This document shows, in pieces, positions 1 through 7,383 of a DNA stretch of 14,377 nucleotides. Below the pieces are notes generated by a model. It searched no databases. It saw nothing but the letters and a program-made list of their open reading frames with translations, and had not been told where the DNA came from. A program made the position numbers and the translations under genes. How positions within the stretch are numbered: position 1 is the stretch's first letter; the number at the start of each line of letters is the position of its first letter. Origin of the DNA: UBA8346 sp050260935 (GTDB lineage: Bacteria; Bacillota; UBA4882; UBA8346); assembly GCA_050260935.1 (NCBI GenBank), contig JBLNCU010000154.1, positions 1 through 14,377 on the forward strand. Reading direction: 5' to 3'.

Positions 1-56
1 TCTCACTTTTTTAAGTATAAAAAAAAATCCACTTTCAACATAAAGGTAAAAAAAAT

Positions 57-86
57 AAACCGCCCCGATTAACCCGGAGCGGTTTT
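57..86. terminator. Stem-loop terminator, probably bidirectional
   Basis: Arms at 57-67 and 75-85 pair over 11 positions around a loop containing TTAAC. Read on the minus strand the single imperfect position becomes a U-G pair and the stem is followed by a long T run (complement of the A tract at 48-56). Read on the plus strand it has one C-A mismatch and a short TTTT tail. It may end a gene left of the window, such as the integrase expected beside an attachment site, but that gene is not visible. Confidence 0.6.
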
Positions 87-90
87 CTAA

Positions 91-124
91 TTGGTGTATT
101 TTAGTACACCTAGAAATACACCAA
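91..124. repeat. Perfect 11-bp inverted repeat with a nested alternative stem
   Basis: TTGGTGTATTT at 91-101 is the exact reverse complement of 114-124. The left GGTGTA (93-98) can also pair with a second TACACC at 105-110, so two mutually exclusive hairpins are possible. There is no T tract. Its place within 140 bp of the tRNA fragment suggests a protein-binding site at the end of the mobile element (for example for an excisionase), or a regulatory hairpin. The function is inferred only from position. Confidence 0.5.
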
Positions 125-127
125 CCA

Positions 128-249
128 AGATAAAACAAGAAAAAATCAAATAAAACAAATTGGAAATTATTAGTAAGCCAAAGCCTTAAAAACCCTTGAT
201 TATACTGAATTTTTAAAACAAGATAAAACGAAATAAAACAAGATAAAAT
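128..249 (+). repeat. Cluster of five 9-bp direct repeats next to the attachment site
   Basis: The 9-mer A(A/G)ATAAAAC occurs at 128-136, 148-156, 221-229, 231-239 and, with a final T, at 241-249. The last three start exactly 10 bp apart and the first two 20 bp apart, putting them on the same face of the helix. Arrays of short direct repeats beside a crossover site are typical of arm-type binding sites for tyrosine integrases in phages and ICEs. The region is A-rich, so chance similarity is possible; the phasing is the main support. Confidence 0.45.
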
Positions 250-262
250 TTAACTGGCGAAA

Positions 263-307
263 CTTCGAATCTGTAGGCCGGGGGTTCGAGCCCCTCCGGG
301 CGCGCCA
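263..307 (+). other. attachment site: 3' half of tRNA-Arg(TCG) at a mobile element boundary
   Basis: The 45 bases correspond exactly to tRNA positions 32-76: anticodon loop CTTCGAA with anticodon TCG, 3' anticodon strand TCTGT, 5-base variable loop, T arm of five pairs around TTCGAGC, acceptor strand CGGGCGC, discriminator G and encoded CCA. The 5' half is missing: the bases before 263 do not pair with TCTGT, and no matching GCGCCCG 5' acceptor strand lies upstream. It is therefore not a working tRNA gene. Tyrosine integrases commonly recombine within the anticodon-to-3'-end part of tRNA genes, rebuilding an intact tRNA at one end and leaving such a 3' copy at the other. This places the element to the left and ordinary chromosome to the right. 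Confidence 0.8.
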
Positions 308-362
308 CTTTTGAAAAATCATAAGGTCAAAGATTAACGCCGATTTTGATACCAATTAGAAA

Positions 363-391
363 AAACCGCTTCCTTAACTTGGGGCGGTTAT
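363..391 (+). terminator. Terminator downstream of the tRNA-Arg fragment
   Basis: The arm AACCGCTTC pairs with GGGGCGGTT (381-389) through nine pairs including two U-G, followed by ATTTATAT. It lies about 55 bp after the tRNA 3' end and probably ended the original tRNA transcript before integration. Stem ends and the TTAAC loop resemble the hairpin at 57-86 inside the element. Confidence 0.55.
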
Positions 392-400
392 TTATATAGA

Positions 401-429
401 TTGAAGGAGCATAGGAGAAGTGATAAAAT
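401..429 (+). promoter_or_regulatory. Promoter for the coiled-coil gene
   Basis: TTGAAG at 401-406 and TAAAAT at 424-429 are separated by exactly 17 bases, matching a housekeeping sigma factor promoter with four and five consensus positions. It begins just after the preceding terminator and lies 42 bp before the start codon. Confidence 0.55.
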
Positions 430-470
430 TAAAAACATGAATAGTAAGTCATAAAGGAGCGGTATTTATA

Positions 471-788
471 ATGACTGAAAAAGAAATGCTAGAACTATTA
501 TTACAGAAAGTGACTGAACAAGGCGCAATTTTAAAAGAGCAAGGCGCAATTTTAAAAGAACAAGGCGCAATTTTAAAAGAGCATGGTGAAATCCTCCAAG
601 CCCTCCGGCATGGACAGGAGGTTCAAAAGGCGGAAATAGACCGCTTGAATATAACAGTAGCCCATATCCAAGAGGAACAAGTCGAAATCAGGGAAATTAT
701 TGATAATATGGCTGGAGATGTTTCTTTTTTAGTCCGTAAAGCGGCTAAACATGATGACGATATTCGGGAATTAAAGCGGATAAAATAA
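471..788 (+). CDS. Small coiled-coil protein with heptad repeats, function unknown
   Basis: This 105-residue protein begins after AAAGGAG at a normal distance. It is almost wholly predicted helix. Residues 16-42 contain the heptad (E/H)QGAILK repeated three times exactly and once in a decayed form, encoded by a 21-bp DNA repeat. The remainder (NITVAHIQEEQVEIREII, then a lysine/aspartate-rich tail) continues a hydrophobic every-3-to-4 pattern. There are no cysteines, no signal peptide and no membrane segment, so it is probably a cytosolic coiled-coil oligomer. Short proteins of this appearance are common in Bacillota and usually have no assigned role. It is a single gene with its own promoter and terminator and lies just on the chromosome side of the attachment site. 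Coding is well supported by ribosome binding site, promoter and terminator; the function is not known. Confidence 0.75.
   Translation: MTEKEMLELLLQKVTEQGAILKEQGAILKEQGAILKEHGEILQALRHGQEVQKAEIDRLNITVAHIQEEQVEIREIIDNMAGDVSFLVRKAAKHDDDIRELKRIK
516..599 (+). repeat. 21-bp tandem repeat inside the coiled-coil gene (4 units)
   Basis: Units start at 516, 537, 558 and 579. The first three differ from each other only at the third base (GAA/GAG); the fourth has diverged. Each unit encodes one heptad, so gain or loss of units changes coiled-coil length without a frameshift. Confidence 0.9.
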
Positions 789-794
789 AGTTAA

Positions 795-822
795 AACCGG
801 AAAAATTTTCGGTTATTTTTTT
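795..822 (+). terminator. Terminator after the coiled-coil gene
   Basis: AACCG (795-799) pairs with CGGTT (810-814), and AAAA with TTTT inside, followed by ATTTTTTT. This is a standard intrinsic terminator seven bases after the stop codon. Confidence 0.75.
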
Positions 823-909
823 ACCGTCTTCAGGCTTATTATGATGCCATTCTAGCCATGGATATCCGGAACATCAAAAAACATTTTATATTCTTATATT
901 CAGAGTAGG

Positions 910-938
910 ATCAAATTAATGCCTAAATACAATATAAT
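910..938 (+). promoter_or_regulatory. Possible promoter of the aldo/keto reductase gene
   Basis: A perfect TATAAT lies at 933-938, 21 bp before the start codon. The -35 position 17 bases upstream (ATCAAA, 910-915) matches consensus at only half its positions, so the -10 element is the main evidence. Confidence 0.4.
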
Positions 939-959
939 TCTCGAAAACGGGGGATTGGA

Positions 960-2114
960 ATGCAGTATCGAAAGTTTGGTAGACTAAATTGGGAAGTCTC
1001 GGCCTTGGGTTTCGGCTGTATGCGTTTGCCGACTGCTGATGGTAATCCGATAAGTGGCGATATTGATGAAGGCGAAGCTAAAAGGATGATCCGTTATGCG
1101 ATCGACCAGGGAGTGAATTATGTCGACACCGCTTATCCATACCATAGCGGCCAAAGCGAGATTGTTCTCGGTAGGGCCTTGCAAGACGGCTATCGCCAAA
1201 AAGTCAGGTTAGCCACAAAATCACCGGTCTGGTTTATCAAACAAGCGGCCGATTTTGACAAATACTTAAATGAACAATTGTCCAGGCTGCAAACGGAGCA
1301 AATTGACTTTTACCTGCTTCATGGTTTGGACAGACAAAGATGGCAGCAGATAGTCTTGAAATTTGACTTATTGAAGCGGGCCGAGGCGGCAATCCAGGAC
1401 GGCCGGATCGGCCACATCGGTTTTTCCTTTCACGACAGGCACGAATCTTTCCGGGAAATTGTTGACGGTTATAACCGCTGGACCTTCTGCCAGATCCAAT
1501 ACAACTATATGGATATCGAGAGCCAGGCCGGAACCGAAGGGATGAGGTACGCCTATTCCAAAGGGCTGGCTGTGATAGTGATGGAGCCTCTGCTGGGCGG
1601 GAAATTAGCCAATCCGCCCCAGCCGGTGCGGGAGGTTTTTGAAGGCTTTAAAACAAAACGTTCTCCAGCGGATTGGGCCTTACAATGGATTTGGAACCAT
1701 CCTGAAGTGGCGCTGCTGTTAAGTGGAATGAGTTCAATGCGCCAGGTCAAGGAGAACATTGACTCCGCCAATCGTTCGGGAGTCAATAGTTTAGGAGCTG
1801 AGGAGCTGCGATTGATTGAAGAAGTCCGGCGCAAGTATAAAGAAAGGACGGCCATCCCCTGTACGGGCTGTAGTTATTGCCTGCCGTGCCCCAATGGAGT
1901 CAATATACCCAGGAACTTCAGTTTGTACAATGACGGATTCATGCATGAAGATCTGCCGACCGCCCGGGCAATGTACGTAAGATTCTTGCCGGAAAATGAA
2001 CGGGCCGGCGCCTGCGTTCAATGCCGGGTATGTGAAGAGAAATGCCCGCAAAAAATTCCTATCAGCGAATGGATGCCGAAAGCAGACGCGGTACTGGGAG
2101 GCGGACAACCATGA
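960..2114 (+). CDS. Aldo/keto reductase with C-terminal 4Fe-4S dicluster domain
   Basis: The 384-residue protein has an aldo/keto reductase barrel (about residues 1-290) fused to a ferredoxin-like tail. The catalytic tetrad is visible: D56 and Y61 (DTAYPYHSGQSE), K87 (ATKSP) and H121 (LLHGLD). The tail has two cysteine sets, C301/C304/C307 followed by C310-P, and C352/C355/C358 followed by C362-P, each typical of one 4Fe-4S cluster. This architecture belongs to the group of predicted aldo/keto reductases (COG1453) found mainly in anaerobes. Substrates are largely unassigned; the clusters suggest electron exchange with ferredoxin or a flavoprotein in addition to, or instead of, NAD(P)H. GGGGGA precedes the ATG. 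It is a single gene, cytosolic, followed after about 90 bp by its own terminator. A ribose-pathway role is not implied by the sequence. Confidence 0.88.
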   Translation: MQYRKFGRLNWEVSALGFGCMRLPTADGNPISGDIDEGEAKRMIRYAIDQGVNYVDTAYPYHSGQSEIVLGRALQDGYRQKVRLATKSPVWFIKQAADFDKYLNEQLSRLQTEQIDFYLLHGLDRQRWQQIVLKFDLLKRAEAAIQDGRIGHIGFSFHDRHESFREIVDGYNRWTFCQIQYNYMDIESQAGTEGMRYAYSKGLAVIVMEPLLGGKLANPPQPVREVFEGFKTKRSPADWALQWIWNHPEVALLLSGMSSMRQVKENIDSANRSGVNSLGAEELRLIEEVRRKYKERTAIPCTGCSYCLPCPNGVNIPRNFSLYNDGFMHEDLPTARAMYVRFLPENERAGACVQCRVCEEKCPQKIPISEWMPKADAVLGGGQP

Positions 2115-2203
2115 ATACGATGCCGACAGTATAGGAACAGTCGGTACTCCGTTATTCGGGTGTCATAAATAGCGGAAATCTATACTTATTTAAGCTTAGA
2201 AGG

Positions 2204-2229
2204 AAAGCCGCCGAAGCAGCGGCTTTTTT
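2204..2229 (+). terminator. Terminator after the aldo/keto reductase gene
   Basis: AAAGCCGC (2204-2211) pairs perfectly with GCGGCTTT (2219-2226) across a 7-base loop and runs into TTTTTT. It isolates the reductase from the ribose operon. Confidence 0.9.
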
Positions 2230-2298
2230 AGTTCCGTCTAAAAACAAAGAGGGTTGAGGATTCTTTTTTAGGTTGTTTTTCCCTGCATAAAATAGATC

Positions 2299-2327
2299 TT
2301 GCCAGAATATAAATTTATTGTTACAAT
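2299..2327 (+). promoter_or_regulatory. rbs operon promoter
   Basis: TTGCCA (2299-2304), 17 bases, TACAAT (2322-2327): five of six consensus positions in each element. Transcription would start near 2334, inside the operator that follows. Confidence 0.75.
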
Positions 2328-2329
2328 CA

Positions 2330-2358
2330 AAGTAACCGGTTTAGTAAACCGGTTACTT
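2330..2358. promoter_or_regulatory. RbsR operator: 29-bp near-perfect palindrome over the transcription start
   Basis: AAGTAACCGGTTTA at 2330-2343 is followed by one base and then its exact reverse complement at 2345-2358. The palindrome contains two AACCGGTT cores (2334-2341 and 2347-2354), each with the central CG typical of LacI-family sites, with centres 13 bp apart. It overlaps the predicted +1 of the rbs promoter and lies 26 bp before the rbsR start. Repression by ribose-responsive RbsR and autoregulation follow from family knowledge; binding itself is inferred. Confidence 0.8.
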
Positions 2359-2384
2359 AAGACATTATTTTGGTGAGGATTATT

Positions 2385-3416
2385 GTGGCGCTTACTATTA
2401 AAGATATCGCCAAACTGGCTAATGTTTCCAAAGCAACGGTCTCCCGGGTGATCAACAACAAATCCGAAGGGGTGGGCGAGGAGACCAAAGCCAGAATTCT
2501 GGAGATAATCCGGAATCTAAATTATCAACCCAGCCTTATTGCCAGGGGATTGGTCACTAAGCGCACCAATTCTCTCGGGCTAATTATCCCGGATATTACC
2601 AACCCTTTCTTTCCTCAATTAGCCCGGGGGGTGGAGGATACCGCCCTTAAACACGGTTACAACTTGTTTCTTTGTAATTCCGACAATAACTTCGAAAAAG
2701 AAAAACAATATTTAAAGGCTTTTATCGAGAAGAGTGTTGACGGGGTAATATTAGCCTCAAGCCTCTCGAAATCGGTCTCCCAATGCCAACTGTTGAAAGA
2801 GAAAAATATTCCCTTTACCCTGCTGGATAGATACATCGAAGGAATGGAACAAGAGACGGGGGTGTTCTCCGATAACCAGGATGGCGCCTACCAGGCAGTG
2901 AATTACTTTTTGCAGAACGGGCACCGGCGAATTGCCTTTATTTCAGGTCCATTGAACATTATGACCGCCTGGCATAGGTTTAAAGGGTTTCAGAAGGCCC
3001 ACTGCGACCTGGGGTTGGAGATTGACTATGACTTGGTCAAAGAAGGGGATTATCAGATCAACAGCGGCATGGACTTTATCAATCAATTGCTGGATAGCGG
3101 TAAGGAATTCACCGCAGTCTTTGCGGGTAACGATATGATGGCCATCGGGGTTTTAAAGGCGTTGCGGAGCCACCGAATCAATGTCCCGAAAGATGTTGAA
3201 GTCATCGGCTTCGATAACATTCAACTGTCGTCCTTGATTGAACCGGCTTTGTCTACGGTGGCTCAGCCGATTTACGATATGGGCGCGCTGGGCGCCCGGA
3301 TGCTGATCAATGTGATTGAAGGAGTAGAGCTAAAAGAGAATAACCTCTTTTTAAAACCGGAGCTGTTGTTTAGAGAAACTACCCGTTATGGGGCTGCCCA
3401 ATCTATTGGAAATTGA
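2385..3416 (+). CDS. rbsR: Ribose operon repressor, LacI family
   Basis: The N-terminal helix-turn-helix (TIKDIAKLANVSKATVSRVI, about residues 4-23) and hinge region are followed by a periplasmic-binding-protein-like effector domain containing DITNPFF and GNDMMAIGVLKAL, with the usual C-terminal STVAQPIYDMGALGARML. I choose GTG at 2385, giving MALTIKDIAKLAN (343 residues), because TGAGG lies 6 bases upstream and LacI proteins begin this way. An upstream in-frame TTG at 2370 has no ribosome binding site and sits almost on the operator. The product should be a dimer or tetramer that binds the palindrome at 2330-2358 and releases it on ribose or a derivative. It is the first gene of the operon, unlike the E. 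coli order where rbsR is last. The family is certain; ribose specificity rests on the neighbours. Confidence 0.92.
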   Translation: MALTIKDIAKLANVSKATVSRVINNKSEGVGEETKARILEIIRNLNYQPSLIARGLVTKRTNSLGLIIPDITNPFFPQLARGVEDTALKHGYNLFLCNSDNNFEKEKQYLKAFIEKSVDGVILASSLSKSVSQCQLLKEKNIPFTLLDRYIEGMEQETGVFSDNQDGAYQAVNYFLQNGHRRIAFISGPLNIMTAWHRFKGFQKAHCDLGLEIDYDLVKEGDYQINSGMDFINQLLDSGKEFTAVFAGNDMMAIGVLKALRSHRINVPKDVEVIGFDNIQLSSLIEPALSTVAQPIYDMGALGARMLINVIEGVELKENNLFLKPELLFRETTRYGAAQSIGN

Positions 3417-3461
3417 CTTATTTATATAAAAAGCAAGCAAAACAGATACCGGAGGGCGTCT

Positions 3462-3857
3462 ATGAAGAAGACAACGTTATTAAACAGCGAGATTTCAGCA
3501 GTGGTGGCTAAAATGGGGCACACCGATATGCTGGTGATTGCCGACTGCGGATTGCCTGTGCCGGAAGAGGTAAAAAGAATCGATCTGGCATTGGTAAAGG
3601 GTGTGCCGGGATTCATTGAAACCCTAAAAGCCGTTCTTAGCGAGTTACAAGTTGAAGAAGTCGTTATTGCCAGGGAAATGACAGAAAAGAGCCCTCAAGT
3701 CTATCAACAAATCCGAGAGATCTTCAAAGACACTAAAATAGAAACGGTCTCGCACCAGGATTTTAAAAATACGGTCGCCAAAGCCCGGGCCTGTGTCCGT
3801 ACTGGCGAGTGCACCCCCTATGCTAACATCATTCTCAAATCCGGAGTCATCTTTTAG
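3462..3857 (+). CDS. rbsD: D-ribose pyranase
   Basis: This 131-residue protein converts the pyranose form of ribose to the furanose form used by ribokinase. It shows the family pattern throughout: MGHTD with H20, ADCGLP with D28, VSHQDF with H98, and TGECTPYAN with Y120 and N122, and it has the length of the Bacillus enzyme. It assembles as a ring-shaped cytosolic oligomer in characterised members. GGAGGG lies seven bases before the ATG. It is 45 bp after rbsR and 13 bp before rbsA, in the same transcription unit. Confidence 0.96.
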   Translation: MKKTTLLNSEISAVVAKMGHTDMLVIADCGLPVPEEVKRIDLALVKGVPGFIETLKAVLSELQVEEVVIAREMTEKSPQVYQQIREIFKDTKIETVSHQDFKNTVAKARACVRTGECTPYANIILKSGVIF

Positions 3858-3870
3858 GAGGAACGTGAGG

Positions 3871-5373
3871 ATGGTTATGCCCATACTGAAAATGGAGCAG
3901 ATCAGCAAAAGTTTTCCCGGGGTAAAGGCCCTGGAGGATGTTGATCTACAGCTTTACCAGGGGAGAGTTCATGCCCTTTTAGGTGAAAACGGCGCCGGCA
4001 AATCGACTCTGATGAAGATCCTGGGAGGGGTTTACCGGAAGGATTCCGGCAGCATATATATTCGGGGCCAAAAGGTCGATATTGCCGGGCCGAGACACTC
4101 CCAAAACCTTGGTATCGCCGTGATCCATCAGGAACTTAACTTAATTCAACATTTGTCAATCGCCGAAAATATCTTCCTCGGCAGGGAATACCGGAAAAAA
4201 TTCTCCCGCCGGCTTGACTGGGAGAAGCTGCACGGTGAAAGCCGCAGATACCTGAGGAAATTGGGAATCGAAACCGATCCTAAAACCCTGGTTAAAGATT
4301 TGGGCGTCGGGGAGCAGCAAATGGTGGAGATCGCCAAGGCACTGTCGCTGGATGCTGAAATTATCATCATGGATGAGCCCACCGCGGCCCTGACCAACCA
4401 GGAAATAGACAAATTGTTCGCTATAATCCGCAATCTGAAACAATCCGGGAAAGTCATTGTTTATATCTCCCATAAGCTAGACGAGGTTTTCGAAATTTGC
4501 GATCAAGTTACGGTGCTGCGTGACGGCAAGCATATCGGTAGCGCGGAGGTAAAAGACCTTAATCAACAGCAGTTGATCCAGATGATGGTAGGCCGGAGGC
4601 TTGAGGAGAAGTTTTTACGGGAGGTCGTTACCCCCGGCCGGGAAGTATTAAGAGTAGCGAAGCTTTCCAAAAAGGGTTTGCTGCAGGAAATTGATTTCAC
4701 CGTAAGTGCCGGAGAGGTGCTGGGGATTGCCGGATTGATGGGCGCCGGAAGAACAGAACTGGCTAAAGCGATATTTGGGGCTTTAAAAATTGACAGCGGG
4801 GAGATTTACCTTGAAGGCCGAAAGATTAAAGTGCGGTCGCCGCGGGAGGCGGTCCGCCACGGAATCGCCTATCTTTCCGAAGACCGCAAGATGGAGGGGC
4901 TTTTCCTCGAATTATCGATTAAGCATAACATCAGTATCTCATCATTAGATGAATTGGCAAGACTAGGGAAGATCAACAACCGCGCCGAAACCAAACGGGT
5001 AGAGGGGTATATTCAAAAATTAAAGATTAAAACTCCCGCCATGAAACAGACAGTGAAGCATTTAAGCGGCGGCAACCAGCAAAAAGTGGTTCTTTCGAAA
5101 TGGATGATGACCCAGCCAAAGGTGCTGATCCTGGATGAACCTACCCGGGGAGTCGACGTCGGAGCCAAAATTGAAATTTATAATTTAATTAACCGGCTTA
5201 AAGAGAGCGGGGTCGCCATTATTCTGATCTCCTCCGAACTCCCTGAAGTTATGGGGATTAGCGACCGGATTATGGTTATTCATGAAGGAAGGGTGACCGG
5301 TACCTATACTCATGACGAGGCAAGCCAGGAAAAGATTATGCGCAGCGCATTCGGGATGCGCCAAGGAGAATGA
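3871..5373 (+). CDS. rbsA: Ribose ABC transporter, double ATP-binding subunit
   Basis: The 500-residue ATPase has two fused ABC domains. The first has Walker A GENGAGKST (38-46), signature LGVGEQQ (144-150) and Walker B IIIMDEP (164-170). The second has the degenerate Walker A GLMGAGRTE (288-296) usual for sugar ATPases of this family, signature LSGGNQQKV (398-406) and LILDEPTRGVD (419-429). It powers ribose uptake through RbsC. I place the start at ATG 3871, nine bases after AGGAGG at 3856-3861, giving MVMPILKMEQISKSFPGV; ATG 3877 is a possible alternative. An upstream in-frame ATG at 3793 lies inside rbsD and would add 26 residues with no family counterpart. The stop overlaps the start of rbsC. 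Confidence 0.95.
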   Translation: MVMPILKMEQISKSFPGVKALEDVDLQLYQGRVHALLGENGAGKSTLMKILGGVYRKDSGSIYIRGQKVDIAGPRHSQNLGIAVIHQELNLIQHLSIAENIFLGREYRKKFSRRLDWEKLHGESRRYLRKLGIETDPKTLVKDLGVGEQQMVEIAKALSLDAEIIIMDEPTAALTNQEIDKLFAIIRNLKQSGKVIVYISHKLDEVFEICDQVTVLRDGKHIGSAEVKDLNQQQLIQMMVGRRLEEKFLREVVTPGREVLRVAKLSKKGLLQEIDFTVSAGEVLGIAGLMGAGRTELAKAIFGALKIDSGEIYLEGRKIKVRSPREAVRHGIAYLSEDRKMEGLFLELSIKHNISISSLDELARLGKINNRAETKRVEGYIQKLKIKTPAMKQTVKHLSGGNQQKVVLSKWMMTQPKVLILDEPTRGVDVGAKIEIYNLINRLKESGVAIILISSELPEVMGISDRIMVIHEGRVTGTYTHDEASQEKIMRSAFGMRQGE

Positions 5374-6302
5374 TGAAAATGCTTCAGAAACAGATGTTGT
5401 ATAAATTAAGGTCACTAATTGGTTTGGTGGGGTTGGCTGTAATTTTGACCATATTGTCACCGAGGTTTTTGACTTTGGCTAATTTTACAAACATCCTACG
5501 GCAGACTTCTCTAAATGCGATCATGGCTGTGGGCATGACCTTTGTAATCATCACCGCTGGAATCGACCTCTCGGTGGGCTCGATATTCGCTTTCGCCAGC
5601 GCCGTTACAGCCGGAATGCTGGTGGGGGGCGTCAACGTCTGGCTGGCGGTCAGCGCCGGTCTGTTATTGGGGGCCGTATTAGGGGCGGTCAATGGGGTTT
5701 TGATCGCCAGGGGCAAAGTACCGCCGTTTATCTCCACTCTGGCGATGATGACTATTTTGCGGGGAGCGACCTTGGTTTATACCAACGGTCAGCCGATCAC
5801 CGGTTTAGGGGATGCCTTTTATTACGTGGGCGGGGGGTTCGTGGGAATTTTTCCAGTCCCGGTTATCTTAACTTTTCTGGTCTTCGGTATTGGTTATTAT
5901 TTGCTGTCACAATATAAAATCGGGCGTTACCTTTACGCGCTGGGCGATAATGAGGAAGCCGCCCGGTTATCCGGTATCGACACCAACCGGGTGAAGATCT
6001 TTGCTTATACCGTTTCCGGTTTATTAGCGGCCTTAAGCGGTATCATTATCGCTTCCCGGTTAAACTCGGCTCAACCTACCGCCGGTCAGGGGGCGGAATT
6101 GGATGCCATTGCCGCCGTCGTATTAGGCGGCACCAGCCTCTCGGGAGGCCAGGGAAGTGTAGTCGGTACTTTAATCGGGGCCTTGATTATCGGCCTGTTG
6201 AATAACGGTTTGAATCTTTTAAATGTCTCGCCGTTTTACCAATTAATCGCCAAGGGCGCGGTGATTTTAATCGCGATATTATTGGATAAGAAAGAAAGTT
6301 AA
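5370..6302 (+). CDS. rbsC: Ribose ABC transporter permease
   Basis: This inner membrane permease of about 310 residues has a run of hydrophobic segments and the family landmarks LNAIMAVGMTFVIITAGIDL near residue 50, ISTLAMMTILRG near 120, and the ATPase-contacting loop DNEEAARLSGI near 190. It forms the channel through which RbsA drives ribose. The annotated ATG overlaps the rbsA stop as ATGA (translational coupling); in-frame ATGs at 5373 and 5379 are equally plausible given AAGGAG at 5363-5368. It is followed by a 94-bp spacer before the rbsB start that holds a 7-bp inverted repeat (GAAAACC 6304-6310, GGTTTTC 6356-6362) of uncertain meaning. Confidence 0.94.
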   Translation: MMKMLQKQMLYKLRSLIGLVGLAVILTILSPRFLTLANFTNILRQTSLNAIMAVGMTFVIITAGIDLSVGSIFAFASAVTAGMLVGGVNVWLAVSAGLLLGAVLGAVNGVLIARGKVPPFISTLAMMTILRGATLVYTNGQPITGLGDAFYYVGGGFVGIFPVPVILTFLVFGIGYYLLSQYKIGRYLYALGDNEEAARLSGIDTNRVKIFAYTVSGLLAALSGIIIASRLNSAQPTAGQGAELDAIAAVVLGGTSLSGGQGSVVGTLIGALIIGLLNNGLNLLNVSPFYQLIAKGAVILIAILLDKKES

Positions 6303-6396
6303 AGAAAACCGGTCTTTTGGAGGTGGTGCGATCTTCGGCTAGGGTCTGGGTTAAAGGTTTTCTATGTTTAATAAATTAATTGAGGAGGAGTTATTG

Positions 6397-7293
6397 ATGA
6401 ATCGCCAAAAAATCATTGTTCTACTGTTAGCCGCCTGTTTAGTCCTGTCTCTCTTTGCCGGTATTTCATTTGCCAAAGATAAAACCGTCGGTTTAGTCAT
6501 TTCCACCCTTAATAATCCGTTTTTTGTGACCTTAAAAGAAGGCGCCGAAAAAAAGGCCAAGGAATTGGGATATCAGCTCATTGTCCTGGATTCGCAGAAT
6601 GACTCCGCCAAAGAATTGGCCAATGTCGAAGATCTGGTCCAGCAAAAAATCGGCGTCCTGCTGATTAACCCCACCGACAGCGATGCGGTTGTCAATGCGG
6701 TTAGAACCGCCAACGCCAACAAGATTCCGGTAATAACCATTGACCGCGCCTCTAACGGCGGAGCAGTGGTGACTCATATCGCCTCGGATAACGTAGCCGG
6801 CGGGAAAATGGCCGCCGAGTATATAGCCAAATTGCTCAAAGGAAAAGGTAAAGTGGTGGAGTTGCAAGGTATTCCGGGAACCTCAGCCGCCCGGGACCGG
6901 GGGAAGGGTTTCAATGAAGGAATTGCCGCCTACCCCGGGATTAAGGTTGTCGCCCAACAAAGCGCTGATTTTGACCGGCAAAAAGGTTTGACGGTCATGG
7001 AGAATATCCTCCAGGCTCAACCCGAGATTAACGCTGTATTCGCCCACAATGATGAAATGGCTTTGGGCGCTTTGAAGGCGATTGAGGCCGCCAAACGGGC
7101 CGGAATTATTGTTGTCGGTTTTGACGCCATTGATGATGCCGTAAAGGCGGTTAAGAACGGTTCAATGGCCGCCACTGTGGCTCAGCAACCGGAATTAATG
7201 GGAGCCTTGGGGGTTGAAAACGCCGATAGAGTATTAAAGGGCAAGAAAGTTGAAAAATCGATCCCTGTAGGTTTAAAACTGGTTACTAAATAA
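6397..7293 (+). CDS. rbsB: Ribose-binding protein, extracytoplasmic
   Basis: The precursor has 298 residues. I choose ATG 6397, six bases after GAGGAGGAG, giving MNRQKIIVLLLAACLVLS; an upstream in-frame ATG at 6364 has no such site. The signal peptide probably ends at A26 (GISFA/KDKTVG), which matches the mature start of the E. coli protein. LAAC at 11-14 could be read as a lipobox but would leave a very short hydrophobic core. Residues aligning with the ribose contacts of E. coli RbsB are all present: N40, F42, F43, D116, R117, R168, F192, N218, D243 and Q263. It delivers ribose to RbsC-RbsA and in some bacteria also to a chemoreceptor. It is followed by a strong terminator. Confidence 0.95.
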   Translation: MNRQKIIVLLLAACLVLSLFAGISFAKDKTVGLVISTLNNPFFVTLKEGAEKKAKELGYQLIVLDSQNDSAKELANVEDLVQQKIGVLLINPTDSDAVVNAVRTANANKIPVITIDRASNGGAVVTHIASDNVAGGKMAAEYIAKLLKGKGKVVELQGIPGTSAARDRGKGFNEGIAAYPGIKVVAQQSADFDRQKGLTVMENILQAQPEINAVFAHNDEMALGALKAIEAAKRAGIIVVGFDAIDDAVKAVKNGSMAATVAQQPELMGALGVENADRVLKGKKVEKSIPVGLKLVTK

Positions 7294-7328
7294 CTTGAGA
7301 AACTTGAAGAAGACTTTATAATTTTTGC

Positions 7329-7376
7329 AAAGCGGTGTGATACGAATAATAAGTTATGAGTTCACACCGCTTTTTT
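7329..7376 (+). terminator. Terminator after rbsB
   Basis: AAAGCGGTGTGA (7329-7340) pairs perfectly over 12 bases with TCACACCGCTTT (7362-7373) across a 21-base loop, with a TTTTTT tail. It separates rbsK from the rbsRDACB unit, perhaps with readthrough. Confidence 0.92.
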
Positions 7377-7383
7377 CGAATAG

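Noticed and set aside
263..307. Functional tRNA gene
   Set aside because: D arm, 5' acceptor strand and 5' anticodon strand are missing.
2111..2134. Seven-codon ORF starting at an ATGA overlap with the aldo/keto reductase stop
   Set aside because: It is too short to be a gene and ends at once in TAG; it may be the trace of a lost downstream gene but nothing supports that.
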